Shown here one piece after another: positions 41,601 to 53,512 of a stretch of DNA of 64,000 bases. The DNA comes from Gavia stellata (Eukaryota; Chordata; Aves; Gaviiformes; Gaviidae): the NCBI RefSeq assembly GCF_030936135.1, contig NC_082604.1:1552501-1616500 (forward strand). The letters run 5' to 3'. Position 1 is the stretch's first letter. Each line of letters begins with the position of its first letter. The notes under the pieces are model-generated. The model did not search any database and had not been told where the DNA came from. It was given only the letters and a program-made list of their open reading frames with translations. Both the position numbers and the translations under genes were made by a program.

Positions 41601-44600
41601 GACCAGCAACTTCTGGCAGATCAATCCCTATCCCTTTACCCTGCTGATACTAAAAAATAAATAAAAAAACCCCTCAAAGCACACATCTAGTCCTCACTGG
41701 GAGGGCTGGGTGGGGGCATGATGCTGCTTGAGAGGAAGAGGAGGGGAGCAAGCAGCAGCTTCGGGATGTTTTCAAAACCATCCGGCTGCAGGATGTGGGG
41801 GAAGTGTGAAATGCAGCGCTGCTGCCAGCTGCCCTAGCGCGGAGCTGGCACCCACTCTGCAGGGAGCAGCCCTGGTCTGCGGCTGCTTTCCAGGGAGGAC
41901 GGAGGGGGCGAAACGCGGCCGGGTGGTGTGGGGGGCTCTCCCGTCCCACGGTGCCCCGGCAGCGAGCACCTTCGCTGCTGGGGAAAGGGGGTTACGCTGG
42001 TTTGGCTTCGGTCAGCCAAAGCGATGGGCTGGGGATGAAGCATGGGATGAAGCACGGGATGAAGCACGTTGTTTTCTCTTCCAGGTCCTCCTGGGCTGCG
42101 CGGAGGAAGCTGGTTTGACCCTTGGGGCATCACCTTCTTTGGTGGCACCGCACGAAGGAATCTCATCAGAAGGTCTCCCAGGAGCCTCCGGATCACCCAA
42201 GAGCGGAGTGTCATCACAGGTGAGGATGCTCGAGGTTTTATGGCTTCAGGACTTCCCAGCCCTGGGGCGAATCTCTGCTGACTCCTGCCTTTCCAAGCAT
42301 TGGATGAGTGATTTTGGTGGGAGTTGGGCTCACGGTAGGATTTTGGGGATAAGGAGTGGGTTTGTCATTGTCATCTGGTCTCAGCCCTTTATGTGACCTC
42401 GAGCAACTCCATGGGAATTTTGCCCTGCTGCAGAGCTTCTGCCATCTGCTCCGGCTCGCTTGGATGAGGAGTGCTTCTCTCTTTTTCCTTCTTGATTTTT
42501 ATACTTCAAACTTCCTTGAAAATGGAGGAAATGAAACCACAGGGCTTTTTCATGAGTGACATAGGAGAGCTCAGTCTCCTTCCAGAGAAGAAATGAAATT
42601 TAGGGTGAAGGCAGAAAAAAACCACCTCCCCAGTCATTTGTGCTGGCTGCAGGAGTTTGGGGGCCACTTGGTCTGGCAGGTGGGGGTGACCCAGGCTGAG
42701 ACGTCCCTTGGTGTGGGGTGCTTTGCGTGCCGCAATAAAATGGTTCATCTCCCAGCTGCTGCAGAAGGTCCCGTTGACGCCGGCGCCTGGGATGTGGAGC
42801 ACGGATGTTGCGGGGCGGTACCTGCTGATCCCACCGGACAGGGTCCTGTTGCAGGGCTGAATCCTTTCTCCGTGTTTTTGAACCCTTTCCCAGCTACGTA
42901 AATCCAGGCAAACCGTTTTCTCCGTCAGCGGCTGGATTTGCTGGGGATTTGGAGGTGCATGAGGACCCGGGGAGAGGGGAGACATGGGGTAGGAAGGGAG
43001 ATGGAGAGCAGGAGTGGACGGGGGTGGGGAGAAAGGGGGCATCCCTGTTCATCTTGCTTTGGAAATGTGGATTTTTGTCTCTCTCTCTGCCTTGGCTGTT
43101 GTGGGAAAAGCCATTCATGCTGACTTTCACGGAGGGATCAACACTTGGGAGCTCCCTGCATCCGCATGGGTCTGACTTGCATCCTGGGTGCTGGGTTTGC
43201 CAAAATCCCAAGCAGCCCCAGGAGACCCAAAGGTCTGCGAGGGGTGGGATCTGAGCATCCCAAATCTCACCTAGACAACGCAAGGGGCTAGCCGTGGTGT
43301 CCCAAAGTGAGGACTCAGCATCTGGGGACATGTTCGACCTCGGCTTGGAATGCAACGGGAAATAACAGCACCACCTTCTTCCTCCGTGGGAATCGCATCC
43401 CTTGGCTCCTGTCGGAGCCCCTGTGCTGGGCGCCGGAGGCAAGCGGGGGACTAGAGGGACACAACGGGAATAGATGCCATGCAGAGGAGTGCTGCCCAGC
43501 CGGTGGCTTTTCTCCAGCCCCGGCAGGGTCGGTGGCATGGTTCCACAGGCAAGAACCCCCCCGGGTCACTAGTTCTGCTGCCTGAAACCCTTGCAGGGGT
43601 TGTGCTGCTGGAGCCGTGCAGAGGGGTCACAGTGCAAGGGTTGTCCCCGGTGCTAGCTTGTCCCCGGGAGCAGCAGGAGAGCCAGGAGCTGCATGATCCT
43701 TGGTGGGGGGCCGGTTCCCCATGGCATCCCCCTCCCTGCCTGCCCCCCACGGTTCCTCCTTGCTGGGGAGCTGTTTGCGAGTGCATGACCCGGGTTGTAA
43801 GTGCTGAGATCAGTAAGCGAAGTGCCTGGCCGCGCTCTCGGCCTCCATGTGACTGCAGTTTCCGTTAGCTCCTTCCGCAAAGGCTATATTAGTGCTAAGC
43901 GAGAAAGCGGGTGGGAGAGAAACCCAGCGGGTCGCACCTACCCTTGGCCCCAAGAACCCCCTGAGCACGGCCGGAGGGGCCGCCGGCTGCAAGATGAGTT
44001 GCGGCAAACCCTGCACCCTGCCCCACGCGGTGAGTAACTGCCCCCCAATACCTATGCCGGGTGGAAAACCCTGCCGGGGGTTTTTGGGGAGCACCCCCTT
44101 GCCAGCTTGAAGATCAGCGGTGGCCGTGTGTCGCCAATGCCCGCACTCGTAAGAGCTGCGGCTGCGTGGGCCGGTGCCGGGGCTGGTGTGTGCTGTGGGG
44201 AGCACCCCGGGTGCTCCCAGACCTCTTACGTGTGGGCTCCGCTGCTGGGCTGCGGGCAGGGGTTTCCTGCCGGTGCTGCTGCCTGCTCTCCTGGCCGGGC
44301 AGGCACCATCCCCGCAGCCCCAGGGAGGAGTGTGGGAGAACGGAGGTGCTTCTGATGTTGGGGGAGGCCAACGCTGGGCAGCAAAGAAAGGCTGAGCTGG
44401 GTGAAGGAAAGCGTGAGCTTCTGCAGAGGGGTTCAGGGGCTGAAGACGAGCCAAAGCTAAAGCGCCTGTTTTTTGGGTGCAGCGAGGACACAGCAGGGTC
44501 CCTTTCCTGCCACTGTGCCTGGGTGCAAGGCATTGCTGGAGCCTGAGGGCTTGGGAGGGCGCAAGCTGCTGTGCGTCGGCTCCAGCCTGGGGAAGGGGGA

Positions 44601-45519
44601 TTTCCTCTCCATCCCCACCAGATTAATAAATGCCACTTTGATAAGACACCAGCTTAACGCTTTTGGCTATCCCAAGGAAGGAGACAGCCCAGGACGTGTC
44701 CCCTGTTCCCTCTGTGCTGCGAGGCTCCGGCTGCCCGGGCTGCCAGAAATAACCCCCCATTTCTTCTTCAAGCACTGGCAGTTATGAAAACGTCGCTTGC
44801 TGAGCCCTTGCCAAGACCTCGCTGCTCATTTGCCTGAAGTTCAGCTTTTCCCCAGATGCAAATGCCGTCAGCTCCGGTTCCACCAAGTTAGTAACAGGGC
44901 ACCTCACACTGGAGAGCCTCTGCTTCCCCAGGAGGACCTCCAGCAGGGATGGGTGCTGGAGGGGACTTGCTGGTGGCTGGGTCGGTGTCCCCCGAGGGAG
45001 CGTTTGGTGCCGGAGAGGGGGGGACGTGAGCCCTGGCAGGGGGAAGAAGCCTCTGCTCAAGGGTTGCAGTTCAGTGGCTTTTGCGAGCAGCTGTGCAGCG
45101 ACGACGGTGCCTTTCCCACGTGCGCTGCCCTGTGCGGGGACTAGGCTGTCACCTCCCTGTCCCTTCTCTTCTCCTGCCCTCCAGGCTCTCCTTGGTGGGC
45201 CCCCATGAGGGCTTTTCCTGGGGTGGGTGGGCTCAGTGCTGGGGCTCTTCACCATTTCTCCATGGGCAGCTCGTGGTGGCGGAGGTCTCGTGGGGCATGG
45301 TGGCCACCACTATGGCACGTTGGGATCCCATCGCCTCTGGGTGCTCCTGGGGGCAACGACGGGAGCTGTGCGCCTGCCTGCAGGCAGCAGCTATGGGCAG
45401 GAGGCCGGCCGTGCACAAGGATGACTGCTGCCATGATGGGCTCCCTGGGAAAACCTGGGCCTTTTGGGATGAGCGGTCTGCAGCTTTTGACCTTCTCACC
45501 TCTGTCTCCATCTCTGCAG
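38681..45519. other. NRROS upstream region, GC-rich, no recognised exon
   Basis: GC-rich sequence in which long open frames occur by chance on both strands. None has a recognisable domain or conserved peptide. NRROS must have upstream noncoding exon(s), since its coding exon 1 starts at an acceptor, but I could not place them. One possible exon end, with an ATG followed by a good donor GTGAGT, lies near 43990-44030. Confidence 0.4.
42032..42067. repeat. Three tandem 12-bp units
   Basis: GGGATGAAGCAY repeated exactly three times (42032, 42044, 42056), the variable last base being T, C and C. A small minisatellite seed with no obvious function. Confidence 0.8.
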
Positions 45520-45535
45520 GAGTGCCGCCGCTGAG

Positions 45536-47861
45536 ATGGAGGCCCCGCTTCCTGGTCTCTCCCTGCTTCTGGTCCTCCTGGCAGTGGGATGGGAAAGCGG
45601 GGTGGTCGCAGCCTGGGCAACATCTCCTGGTGGCTGCGAGCTTGTAAGTCCTCTCTTGTAAACCCTCACCCTTCTGAGTGCTTGGTCCTGCCCTGCAAAG
45701 CCCAGGTGCGTCAGCATCTCCAGACCTTCCCCCTGCCAGCTCCTGGCTTAGATAAGGAGCGGACCGGGGTGCCGAGGCTTTAACCATAGCACCACCTCCT
45801 TTATCCTCACTCTGCTCCCCAAACTTCTCCCTCCTCATCTTCCCCCATCTCCCGCCTCTGAGAGCAGCGTTACGTATCCACTTCTTGCTTTAGGTGCAGA
45901 GCACCGCGGACTGTACTGGGAGATGGCTGAGCTCCGTCCCAGGAAATCTTCGAGGTGATACCGAGGAGCTGTTGCTTGGTGACAACACTATCCAGGTTCT
46001 GGGCAATGCCTCTCTGCTCTCGTACCACCAGCTGCGGCATCTCAGCTTGACCAAGAACCGGCTGGAACTCATCGAGCCCGCTGCCTTCCTTAGCAGCCAA
46101 GGCCTCCACGTGCTCTCCTTGGCAGACAACCTCCTCTTCACCAACTACTCACTGACAGCAGCTGCTCTTTCTGCTCTGCCAGCCTTGAGGACGCTGGATC
46201 TAGCTGGAAACCGCCTTACTGAGGACATGGTGTCGGTTTTGGTCTGGAACCTGTCTTCCTTGGAGTCCTTGTCTGTGGCCAGAAACATCATCATGAGGCT
46301 GGACTCGTCTGTCTTCACGAACCTGACGCAGCTGTTGGAGCTGAACCTGGAGAAGAACTACATCTTTGAGATTGACCAAGCTTTTGAAGGGCTGCAGAGG
46401 CTGCAGAGGCTCAACATAGCTTACAACTACCTCCCGTGCGTAGTGGAGTTCGGCCTGACCCAGCTCAAGGTGCTCAACGTCAGCCACAATGTCATCGAGT
46501 GGTTTCTGGCGCTGGAAAGTGATGACCTCTTCGAGCTGGAGGTGCTGGACCTGTCCCACAACCGCCTCCTCTTCTTCCCCGTGCTACCCCGGCAGAGCAA
46601 GCTGCGCTCCTTGCTGCTGAAGGACAACGAGGTGAGCTTCTACCAGCGCCTCCCCAACGGCACATCCCTGGCAGACGTCACGGTGCAGTTTCTGCTCATT
46701 GATGGCAACTCCACCAACATCACGACGGTCAGCCTCTGGGATGAGATCTGCCACAGCAACCTCTCCTCCCTGCGCCTCCTGGACATGAGCCAGAACCAGG
46801 TCTGGTACCTGCCGGAGGGCTTTCTGGCCCAGATGCCCTCTCTGACCCACCTGAAGCTCAACCAGAACTGCCTGGAGACGTTTCACCTGTCGGAGGGGGA
46901 CCCCTTAGCCATGCTGACGGAGCTGGACCTCAGTCAGAACCAGCTGGTGGAGCTGGGGGCGGAGGTGGGCACCGGGGACATCCTGCCCAACCTGCAGCTC
47001 TTCAACCTCAGCACCAACAGGCTGCGGATGCTTCCTCCTGGGGTTTTCACCTACACCAGGAAGATCGCTACCGTGGACCTCAGCCGCAACCGGGTCGACC
47101 TTTGTCCCCAGCCAGCTGTCGCAGGTGAGGTGGAGAGTCCCCCCTGCGTGGACATCAGGGGTGTTGAGACCTTGACTCATCTCTCCTTGGCTGGCTGTGG
47201 TCTGCGGGGACTGGGCGGCCACCCCTTCCAGGGGACGTCACTGATGCATTTGGACCTCTCCGACAACCATCAGGCACTGTCCGGGGACCTGGAGTGGCTA
47301 CAGGACCTTGCTCTGACGCTGCAGGTGTTGTCTCTGAGGAACACCAGCCTCTCCTCCACCGCCGTGGACTTCTCTGCCTTTAACAGCCTCGTGCGCTTGG
47401 ACCTGTCGCAGAACTCCTTGACCGTCTTCCCCACCTCGCTGAGCATCCTGAAACTGCGCAGCCTGGACCTGCGGGACAACTGCCTCCCGGCTCTCCCGAC
47501 GGATGTTGCACGGACGCCGCTGGGGAAGAACCTGCAGGAGGTCTACCTCAGCCGAAACCCTTACAACTGCTGCACGCTGGGCTGGTGGGACGCCTTGCAG
47601 CGGGTTGAGGGGTTGCACATCCCCGACATGCAGGAGGTGACCTGCAGCTACGCCTCCCGCACACTGAGCCCCAGGGCGCTGCCCGAGGCCGTCCTGCGGA
47701 GCTGCCGCTGGCAGACGGCCGACCTGGCACTTCTCTACCTGGTGCTGGCTCTGCCCACCTGCCTGACGCTCCTGGTGGCCTTCGCTGTCGTCTTCCTCAC
47801 GCTCAAGCAAAAGCTGCTGAAAATGGTGAAAAGCCGGTGTGGGGTTTCCAGCCCTTACTGA
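45536..47861 (+). CDS. NRROS: NRROS (LRRC33), leucine-rich anchor of latent TGF-beta
   Basis: NRROS is a myeloid and microglial type I membrane protein that tethers latent TGF-beta1 and limits NOX2-derived ROS. Exon 1 (45536-45643) encodes the start and signal peptide (MEAPLPGLSLLLVLLAVGW). Exon 2 (45894-47861) encodes the rest, joined at phase 0; total 691 aa (human 692). About twenty LRRs follow, e.g. LRTLDLAGNRLTEDM and ELEVLDLSHNRLLFFPVLP, then a cysteine-bearing LRR cap (NPYNCCTLGWWDAL). One membrane helix spans about 649-673 (LLYLVLALPTCLTLLVAFAV), followed by an 18-residue tail ending SRCGVSSPY, like human SRCHWSSVY. C218 (YLPCVVEF) and C362 (NQNCLETF) occupy positions shared with human; their role in disulfide linkage to latent TGF-beta is inferred from the LRRC33/GARP family. 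The coding 5' exon begins at an acceptor at 45520, so a noncoding exon lies upstream. Confidence 0.97.
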
Positions 47862-48558
47862 TGGCTGAGGAGGAGGAAGAGGAAGGGCTCAGGAACGGTG
47901 AATGTGAGCGGGTTGTCAGGATTACAGGCGATAATGCCTGTGAGATGGGGACTTGATGGATGGAGGACCAGGGAGTGCTGGAAGAGCTGCTGTTCCTGCT
48001 ACGGATGCCCTAAGGCTACCCGAAGGATGCAGGGCTGTGGCCGGTGACGGAGCCTGGGGTCATGCTGGGCATCCTCAAGGGACATGTCTTCAGCAGAAAC
48101 CTTCAGCTGATGTGGTGAGAGCGAAGCAGACATGACACTGAACACATCTTGGCCAAAGGGGTGCGGACAGTTGCCGCCCGGTGCTGGTTTTTGCCCCCAT
48201 TCAGGCAGTTCCTTTTATTTATTCACCCCCGTAGCCAAGTCTCTGCTGCAAAACATCCTCCAGCTCTGCAACCAGCCTCCACGACTTGCCCTGGGCCGGA
48301 GCAAGCACCACCTGGGTGCTGCGGAGAAGGGTCTCTGTGGCTGCGGCTTCCCGCGCCGCTCTTGCCGGCACCAGCAAACTCGCAGGCAGCCCTGGGCGTG
48401 CACCTGTGTGCGTGTGCTGATAAGAGAGGCGGTGTCAGCAGGGCTGCAAAATACGTTTTGGGGTGTCGTTGCTTGGTTAAGTCACAATCGTGGCTAGAGG
48501 AGCCTATTAAAAATAGCCCAAGCTGCAACGATGTAAAATATTGACTAAAAGACATGAG

Positions 48559-48564
48559 AATAAA
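48559..48564 (+). terminator. NRROS: Candidate NRROS poly(A) signal
   Basis: Canonical AATAAA about 0.7 kb after the NRROS stop codon, the first plus-strand copy seen in that interval, followed by T/G-containing sequence. It suggests a 3' UTR of about 0.7 kb. Confidence 0.5.
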
Positions 48565-50070
48565 TTATATTGGTGGTAATATTTTATCACCGATTTCTTT
48601 TCCTCCAGCAACTGTTGGATTAAACAGAGGCAAAGGAGATAAAATAAGAGAAAGCCTTCCGCCTTGCTGCATGAGCCCTGCTCTTGTAGGCTGTCGGCTC
48701 CGGTGGTGTGGGGGGGGTTTCCTCCACCCAGCCCCGGTCGCAGCGTGTACTCGCTCTCCCGTACCAGCAGCGCGCTACCTGGGGAAGTGCCGCTTTGTTC
48801 CTCGGAGGGTTACTGCGGGTGGAAATGAGAAGTGATGGTGGTTTGTGCTCACTCAAAAGCCCTGCTGAGAACCAGAGCGGCTTTATTCCTGGGGCGCCGT
48901 CGGGATGTCTCCAGTGAAACGCGTGTCTGAGTTTAACACGGGGCGCGGGGAAGCGAGCGGCAGTGCTGGCGTGGGAATGCCGGGGGCTTGTCTTTGCCTG
49001 GACTTTTGGATGAGCTTGGTGGGGCGATGTGGGGTGTGCTGGGGGCTCGAGACCCCCCAGCCAGCCCTGGTGTCACTCCACCTTACACTGGGGTTGTCCC
49101 GGGAGGTGGTGGAGGGAGATGCCCGAGGCTGTGTGGGGCTGGGGGTGATGCCGGGGGAGCAGCGCAGGCAGGTGCAGGCAGCAGGAGCCAAGGCTGGCAG
49201 CGGGACCAGGAGGGCAGCATCCTCCCCAGCACAGGCGTGGGGACAGGGGCCGGGGTCATTGGCGAGCTTTGCACGGCCAATTGCTGTGCCAGGCTGGGAA
49301 AAACGGTGTAGGTTGGACCGTGCTGGACCAGCCGGCAGCACCGCTGGGGCCGAGCACTGACAAGGCTCTGGAAACCCAGCTGTCAAATCTGTCTCAGAAA
49401 ACGGCGGTTTTCTGGATCTATTTTAGACCGAAATAGCCAAAACCAAATCAGGCCCCAGCTGGGGAATCCCTCAACCTATTTCAGCCGTTCTTTTGCCCGT
49501 AAGCCGCACGCCCGAGGGACAACAGTGACCTATAAATATGTCCCTGCGATGTCCTCCAGCGGGCCTGCACCGGCAGCGGGTACCACAGCCGCGTTTCAGT
49601 GTCTCCCCGCTGGCAGGGTGCCCCTGTGAGCACCCTGCTCACTGGGGCTGTTTCTCCCCCACTGTGGGTGCCGGCTCTGGCCTCCGAGTGTGGATGTGTG
49701 TGCTTCTGCCACCGCCGTGGCCTCTGCGCTTCTTTTGGCAGGGGGATGTGGGGCACAGCCGTGGGTGCGCACGTAGGTAGGAACCCAGGTGCCTGGCACT
49801 GCCCGGGCCGTGGATAAATTGTGGATATTCTTGCTCGACTTGAGCTGGTGTGGGGGATACTCAACACTCCTCCATCGTGGGAGGGGTTATCAGCTTTGCC
49901 CAGGCATGGGGACATGGTGCCGGGAAAGCTGAGGCTCACCCGGAGCTGGGAAGTGCAAAGGATGTCAGGACGACGAGTTTCCACTTTTAGAGTGGTTCAC
50001 GTCCTTACAAAGCTGCTGTTCATCATCTTTGCAAGGTCACGGAGATCAGGGGAGATCCTCACTGACTGGA
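48565..50070. other. Intergenic, NRROS to CR1 cluster
   Basis: GC-rich intergenic sequence with no recognised exon, RNA gene or transposon. Long overlapping open frames around 48.9-49.4 kb reflect base composition. Confidence 0.5.
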
Positions 50071-50247
50071 GAATCACAGAATCACTAAGGTTGGAAAAGA
50101 CCTGTAAGATCATCAAGTCCAACCATCAACTAACACCCCCATGCCCATTAAACCATGTCCCACAGTGCCACATCCACACGTTCCTTGAACACCTCCAGGG
50201 ATGGTGACTCCACCACCTCCCTGGGCAGCCTCTTCCAGTGCTTCTCT
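50071..50247 (-). mobile_element. CR1 LINE 3' end, minus orientation
   Basis: Read on the minus strand, it covers the end of ORF2 ([20 protein letters not shown]) and the 3' UTR, with GGTTGGACTTGATGATCTTA and the terminal GATTCTGTGATTC. It ends abruptly at about 50247, where CR1 sequence of the opposite orientation begins. Confidence 0.92.
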
Positions 50248-50250
50248 GGG

Positions 50251-50905
50251 CATTGGAGAAAGGCAAATGTCACACCCATCTTCAGTAATGGCCAAAGAGA
50301 CATCCCAGGGAGCAACAGGACGGTCGCCCTCACGTTGGGAAAACCGTGGGGTGTTCTTGCTTGGAGCACGTTTCTAGAAGAGGGTGGCTGGGAGCAGTCA
50401 GCGTGGATTGACCAAGGGTAAGTCATGCCTGACCGACCTGCTTGCCTCTCACGATGAAATGGCTGGATGTGTAGGCAAGGGGAGAGCCGTGGGCACATTT
50501 TACCTCCGCTTCAGCAAGACTTTCAATGCTGTGTCCCACAATTTTTTTGCATCCAAGTGAGGATGTCATGGTCTGGATGGGTGGGCAACCAGGTAGGTAA
50601 AAATCAGTCGGCTGATGAGTAGGACACGCTTTACGAGGAGGCTGGTGAGAAGACATGTAGGGCAGAGATCTGATCTGGGATATGTCCCGTTTGATGTCTT
50701 TGTCCATGATCTGGGGGAGGCCATGGAGTGCCTTCATGTCAAGCTCACAGATGAGCTCGAATTGGGAGGACCAGTAGATACTGGGTAGGGCTGCCATCCT
50801 GAAGGACCAGGGTGGGCTGGAGGAATGGGCCGGCAGGAACCTCACGATCCAGGGAGGTGATTACCCGCCTCAACTCAGCACTCATTAGACCTCATGTAGA
50901 CCTCA
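50251..50905 (+). mobile_element. CR1 LINE ORF2 fragment, plus orientation
   Basis: Plus-strand translation in shifting frames gives CR1 reverse-transcriptase peptides: RKANVTPIFSNGQRDIPGS, then the segment where intact CR1 has KGRAVDVVYLDFSKAFDTVS (here KSRGH- and GTFYLRFSKTFNAVSHN-like), then FIDDLGE-like and AAILKD-like blocks near 50.7-50.8 kb, and finally the PLYSALVRPHLEY-like block near 50.87 kb. Several frameshifts and stops make it an old dead copy. It abuts the minus-oriented CR1 end at about 50247. Confidence 0.85.
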
Positions 50906-52645
50906 TCCGCTGAGGATGGCCATGCCCGGGTAGGGGGTGCAGGCTCCATCCTCTGAGCCCCACCAGGATAAAGCTGGGTGCAGGCTGGCCTGACCCCAGG
51001 GCAGGCAGGGTGTGAAGGACAGGTCCCCACGGGTCCCCTCTCACCCGAGTGGGAGATTTTTATATGCTGATATGTTGCAGTTTTGGGCTGGAAACAGAGA
51101 AAGGCCTGTGCCGGAGAGCTACACGCCCCTTTGTGTGTGGAAGAGCTGAGTCAGGCTTTATTTTTTTAAAATTTTTGGCAAATGAGGCATTGGTTTCCAT
51201 TTCTCTTCTGAACTGAAGACTCCCTTGGACAAACATAAGCTCACTCATCTTCTCCAGTGATGACAAAGTACAATGGTTTAACTGACACTTGTTTCCGATT
51301 TTTCACAGAACTGGCTCTATCATTTCAGTGTGTAGGAGGAGAGCTGTTCTAAACCCCAGCTTCTGCACTATGATACGATGTCTTATTGATCAAATTGACA
51401 GGTGTTAATTTATTTGTGGTTGCAAGAAGGAAAAGAGGAAATAAATTGGTCTTGGGGGCATTTACAACTCCTCTTAGTTACCTCAGGCATGCGTTTGTTG
51501 AGGCCACTCAACTCAGGATGAAGGCCCATCCCACTCACAACCCTCAAAGAAAGCCAAAACCTGGGAAGCTTTTGGAGTCACATAATTTTCTAAAGAATCC
51601 TAAACTTAGCCTTCCAATTCTTACAAAAGAGCAGGATTTGGCTATTACAAACCAGCTGAGTCAAACAGTGGGATTAAAAACTTCAGTGGGATAAGTAAAA
51701 TAGTCATTTGCAGAGATGAATTCCTCAGTGACCATCAAAACACTACTTGGGGGACCTTTTACTGTAGCTTTACTTGTCACATCAGGTTCTCCCCCTAGCA
51801 CGATTTTGAGAGAGCCGGGAACCATAGTCTGATGAGGCAGGAGGGGTAAAGGTTTTGTTTTACTCTAAAACCAGCCCCAGCCTTTGTGAGTTTCTACCAC
51901 GCTATTTTTTTTCAGATAGTTTAAACACATCTTCCCAGAAGTGAGGACTTACTGAGAAAGCATCATCTAGTAGTACAAGGAAGCAAAACACTTCATCAGC
52001 TTGAAATCACTGTATTTTCAAAAGTACTTTCAAGACTAACTTACTTTCTAGATAATCCTTTTCTTAAATACAAGGATTTATATTTGTGTAAGCTGAAGCT
52101 GGAGATTTAAGCATTGCTCAGGAAGTGTGGGAATAATATTCTCAATGTAATGTTGCTTCATCCAGAAAGACTAGTATATATTTAACATCCCAACAAGTAA
52201 TAATAAATATCATACATACACAATAAAGCTTTAACATTGCTTTCAAGACATAAATATTTAACACTTCATTGTCAGATGAAGCTGAACAGAAATCACAGCA
52301 AAGCAAGCTGGTGAGGTTTTCAGCCAAAGCTGGCTGAAAAGTAAACGAATGAAAGAGTAAATAATTTAAAATTATTTAGGCACTCATACATAGGAAAAGA
52401 CTAAAACACCCAATAAGTTCAGCTGCCCCATTTCCATTTCATCAAGTCTGGCTTCTTAAACAAAGTTCACTTAAACCTGGAATTGCTGCAGCACCTCAGG
52501 CCTTGGGTTCTCCATACCCAACGTAATGCAATCAATGGCACGAACGGAAAACGATGCGGCAGAATATCTACGCTGACATCATTCTCTCTGTTAGGACTGT
52601 GAGATTTGTCTCTGAACTGCCCACCCAAGACATCTTTGTCCAGAA
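50906..52645. other. Intergenic and CEP19 3' UTR side
   Basis: AT-rich from 51 kb rightwards. No known exon is recognised. CEP19 transcription (minus) would end here. The first canonical minus AATAAA copies that I find lie around 51.41 and 51.16 kb (TTTATT on plus), giving either a long 3' UTR or use of a variant signal nearer the stop. Confidence 0.4.
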
Positions 52646-53443
52646 TCAGATTTCTTCACCTGAATCCACGTCCCAGCCACAGGACTCCAGCTGCTCATCC
52701 TGTGGAAACTCGACCTCAATGTCATAGATGAAGTCTGGGTCATCCTTCTTCTTCCTATTCTTTTCAAAGAGCTCATCCATGATGCTCTTCCTTTTGGCTA
52801 GTTCCTTGTCATCTAGTTTGTTCATATCCTCTTCTGGGTCAATGGACGACTCCTGCTGAAACTTTTCCAAGCTCTCAGCCAGGCTCTCTCCTCCCAGATG
52901 ACCTTTCAGCAAACGGTACAGCTTCTTTAGCTGCCGCAGTGAGACTCCTTCTAGGTAAGCCTTGTGCCGAGGGTTATTCTTCAGCTGCTCAGCAGCCAAG
53001 CCGCAGTCTAAAGAGAAAGCCACCGTGAAGACTTACAGCAGCAAGCAAATCTCTTTTCCCATAAACACATCTTCTTCTCCCAAAGCCTCACAAGCGAGAC
53101 CTCCAGACTTAGCAGAGCCACTACTCAGGTTAAGATGTAGCCCTGGGTTCCTCACGGGAGACAGTGTTACCCCCAAAACAACCCCTCATTGCAATCCCTG
53201 CGTGCCGGTGAGAAGCTAACCCAGCGGTTACTAAAAATGTTGTTACCAACTATCTGTTCCTCTCACTGTGTCTAGAGAGGACTTGGGGAATACTACAAGT
53301 AAACGCGCCACACCTGAGAACTTGGAGAAATTTCTGACAGGCATGATGCGCTGGCGAGTCTGATCCTTGCTGTCTTCTTTGTAGATCAGGATAACGGATG
53401 GAGGCTGAAAGCAGATACCGCACTTCTTTGCAACGTAAGCCAT
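52646..53443 (-). CDS. CEP19: CEP19, centrosomal and ciliary-base protein
   Basis: CEP19 sits at the mother centriole with FGFR1OP (FOP) and CEP350 and recruits RABL2 to the ciliary base for intraflagellar transport entry. Two coding exons, 53443-53314 and 53007-52646, share a split Asp codon and give 163 aa, the human length. Conserved blocks are [74 protein letters not shown] and [18 protein letters not shown]. The ATG at 53443 is chosen by match to human (MMCTAKKCG); the frame stays open upstream to the acceptor at 53512 but without another ATG. A noncoding exon probably ends at 56044 (donor GTGAGG) in the island shared with PIGX. Confidence 0.96.
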
Positions 53444-53512
53444 TACAGTTCTTGCTGCTGGCTCAAGCGTGCTCAGCTTTATCAGAGGCGTCCTCAACAA
53501 TGTCCAAGCTCA

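Noticed and set aside
43980-44035. Short ATG-containing segment followed by GTGAGT, considered as an NRROS first exon
   Set aside because: Only splice-site quality supports it. Its ATG would not read into NRROS as far as can be told.
38904-45255. Many long open frames on both strands, e.g. 41728-42396 (plus), 43538-42894 and 44454-43810 (minus)
   Set aside because: They overlap each other, lie in GC-rich sequence where stops are rare, and show no domain or protein-like conservation.
53444-53512. In-frame extension upstream of the CEP19 ATG
   Set aside because: It contains no ATG. The human protein starts at the equivalent of 53443.
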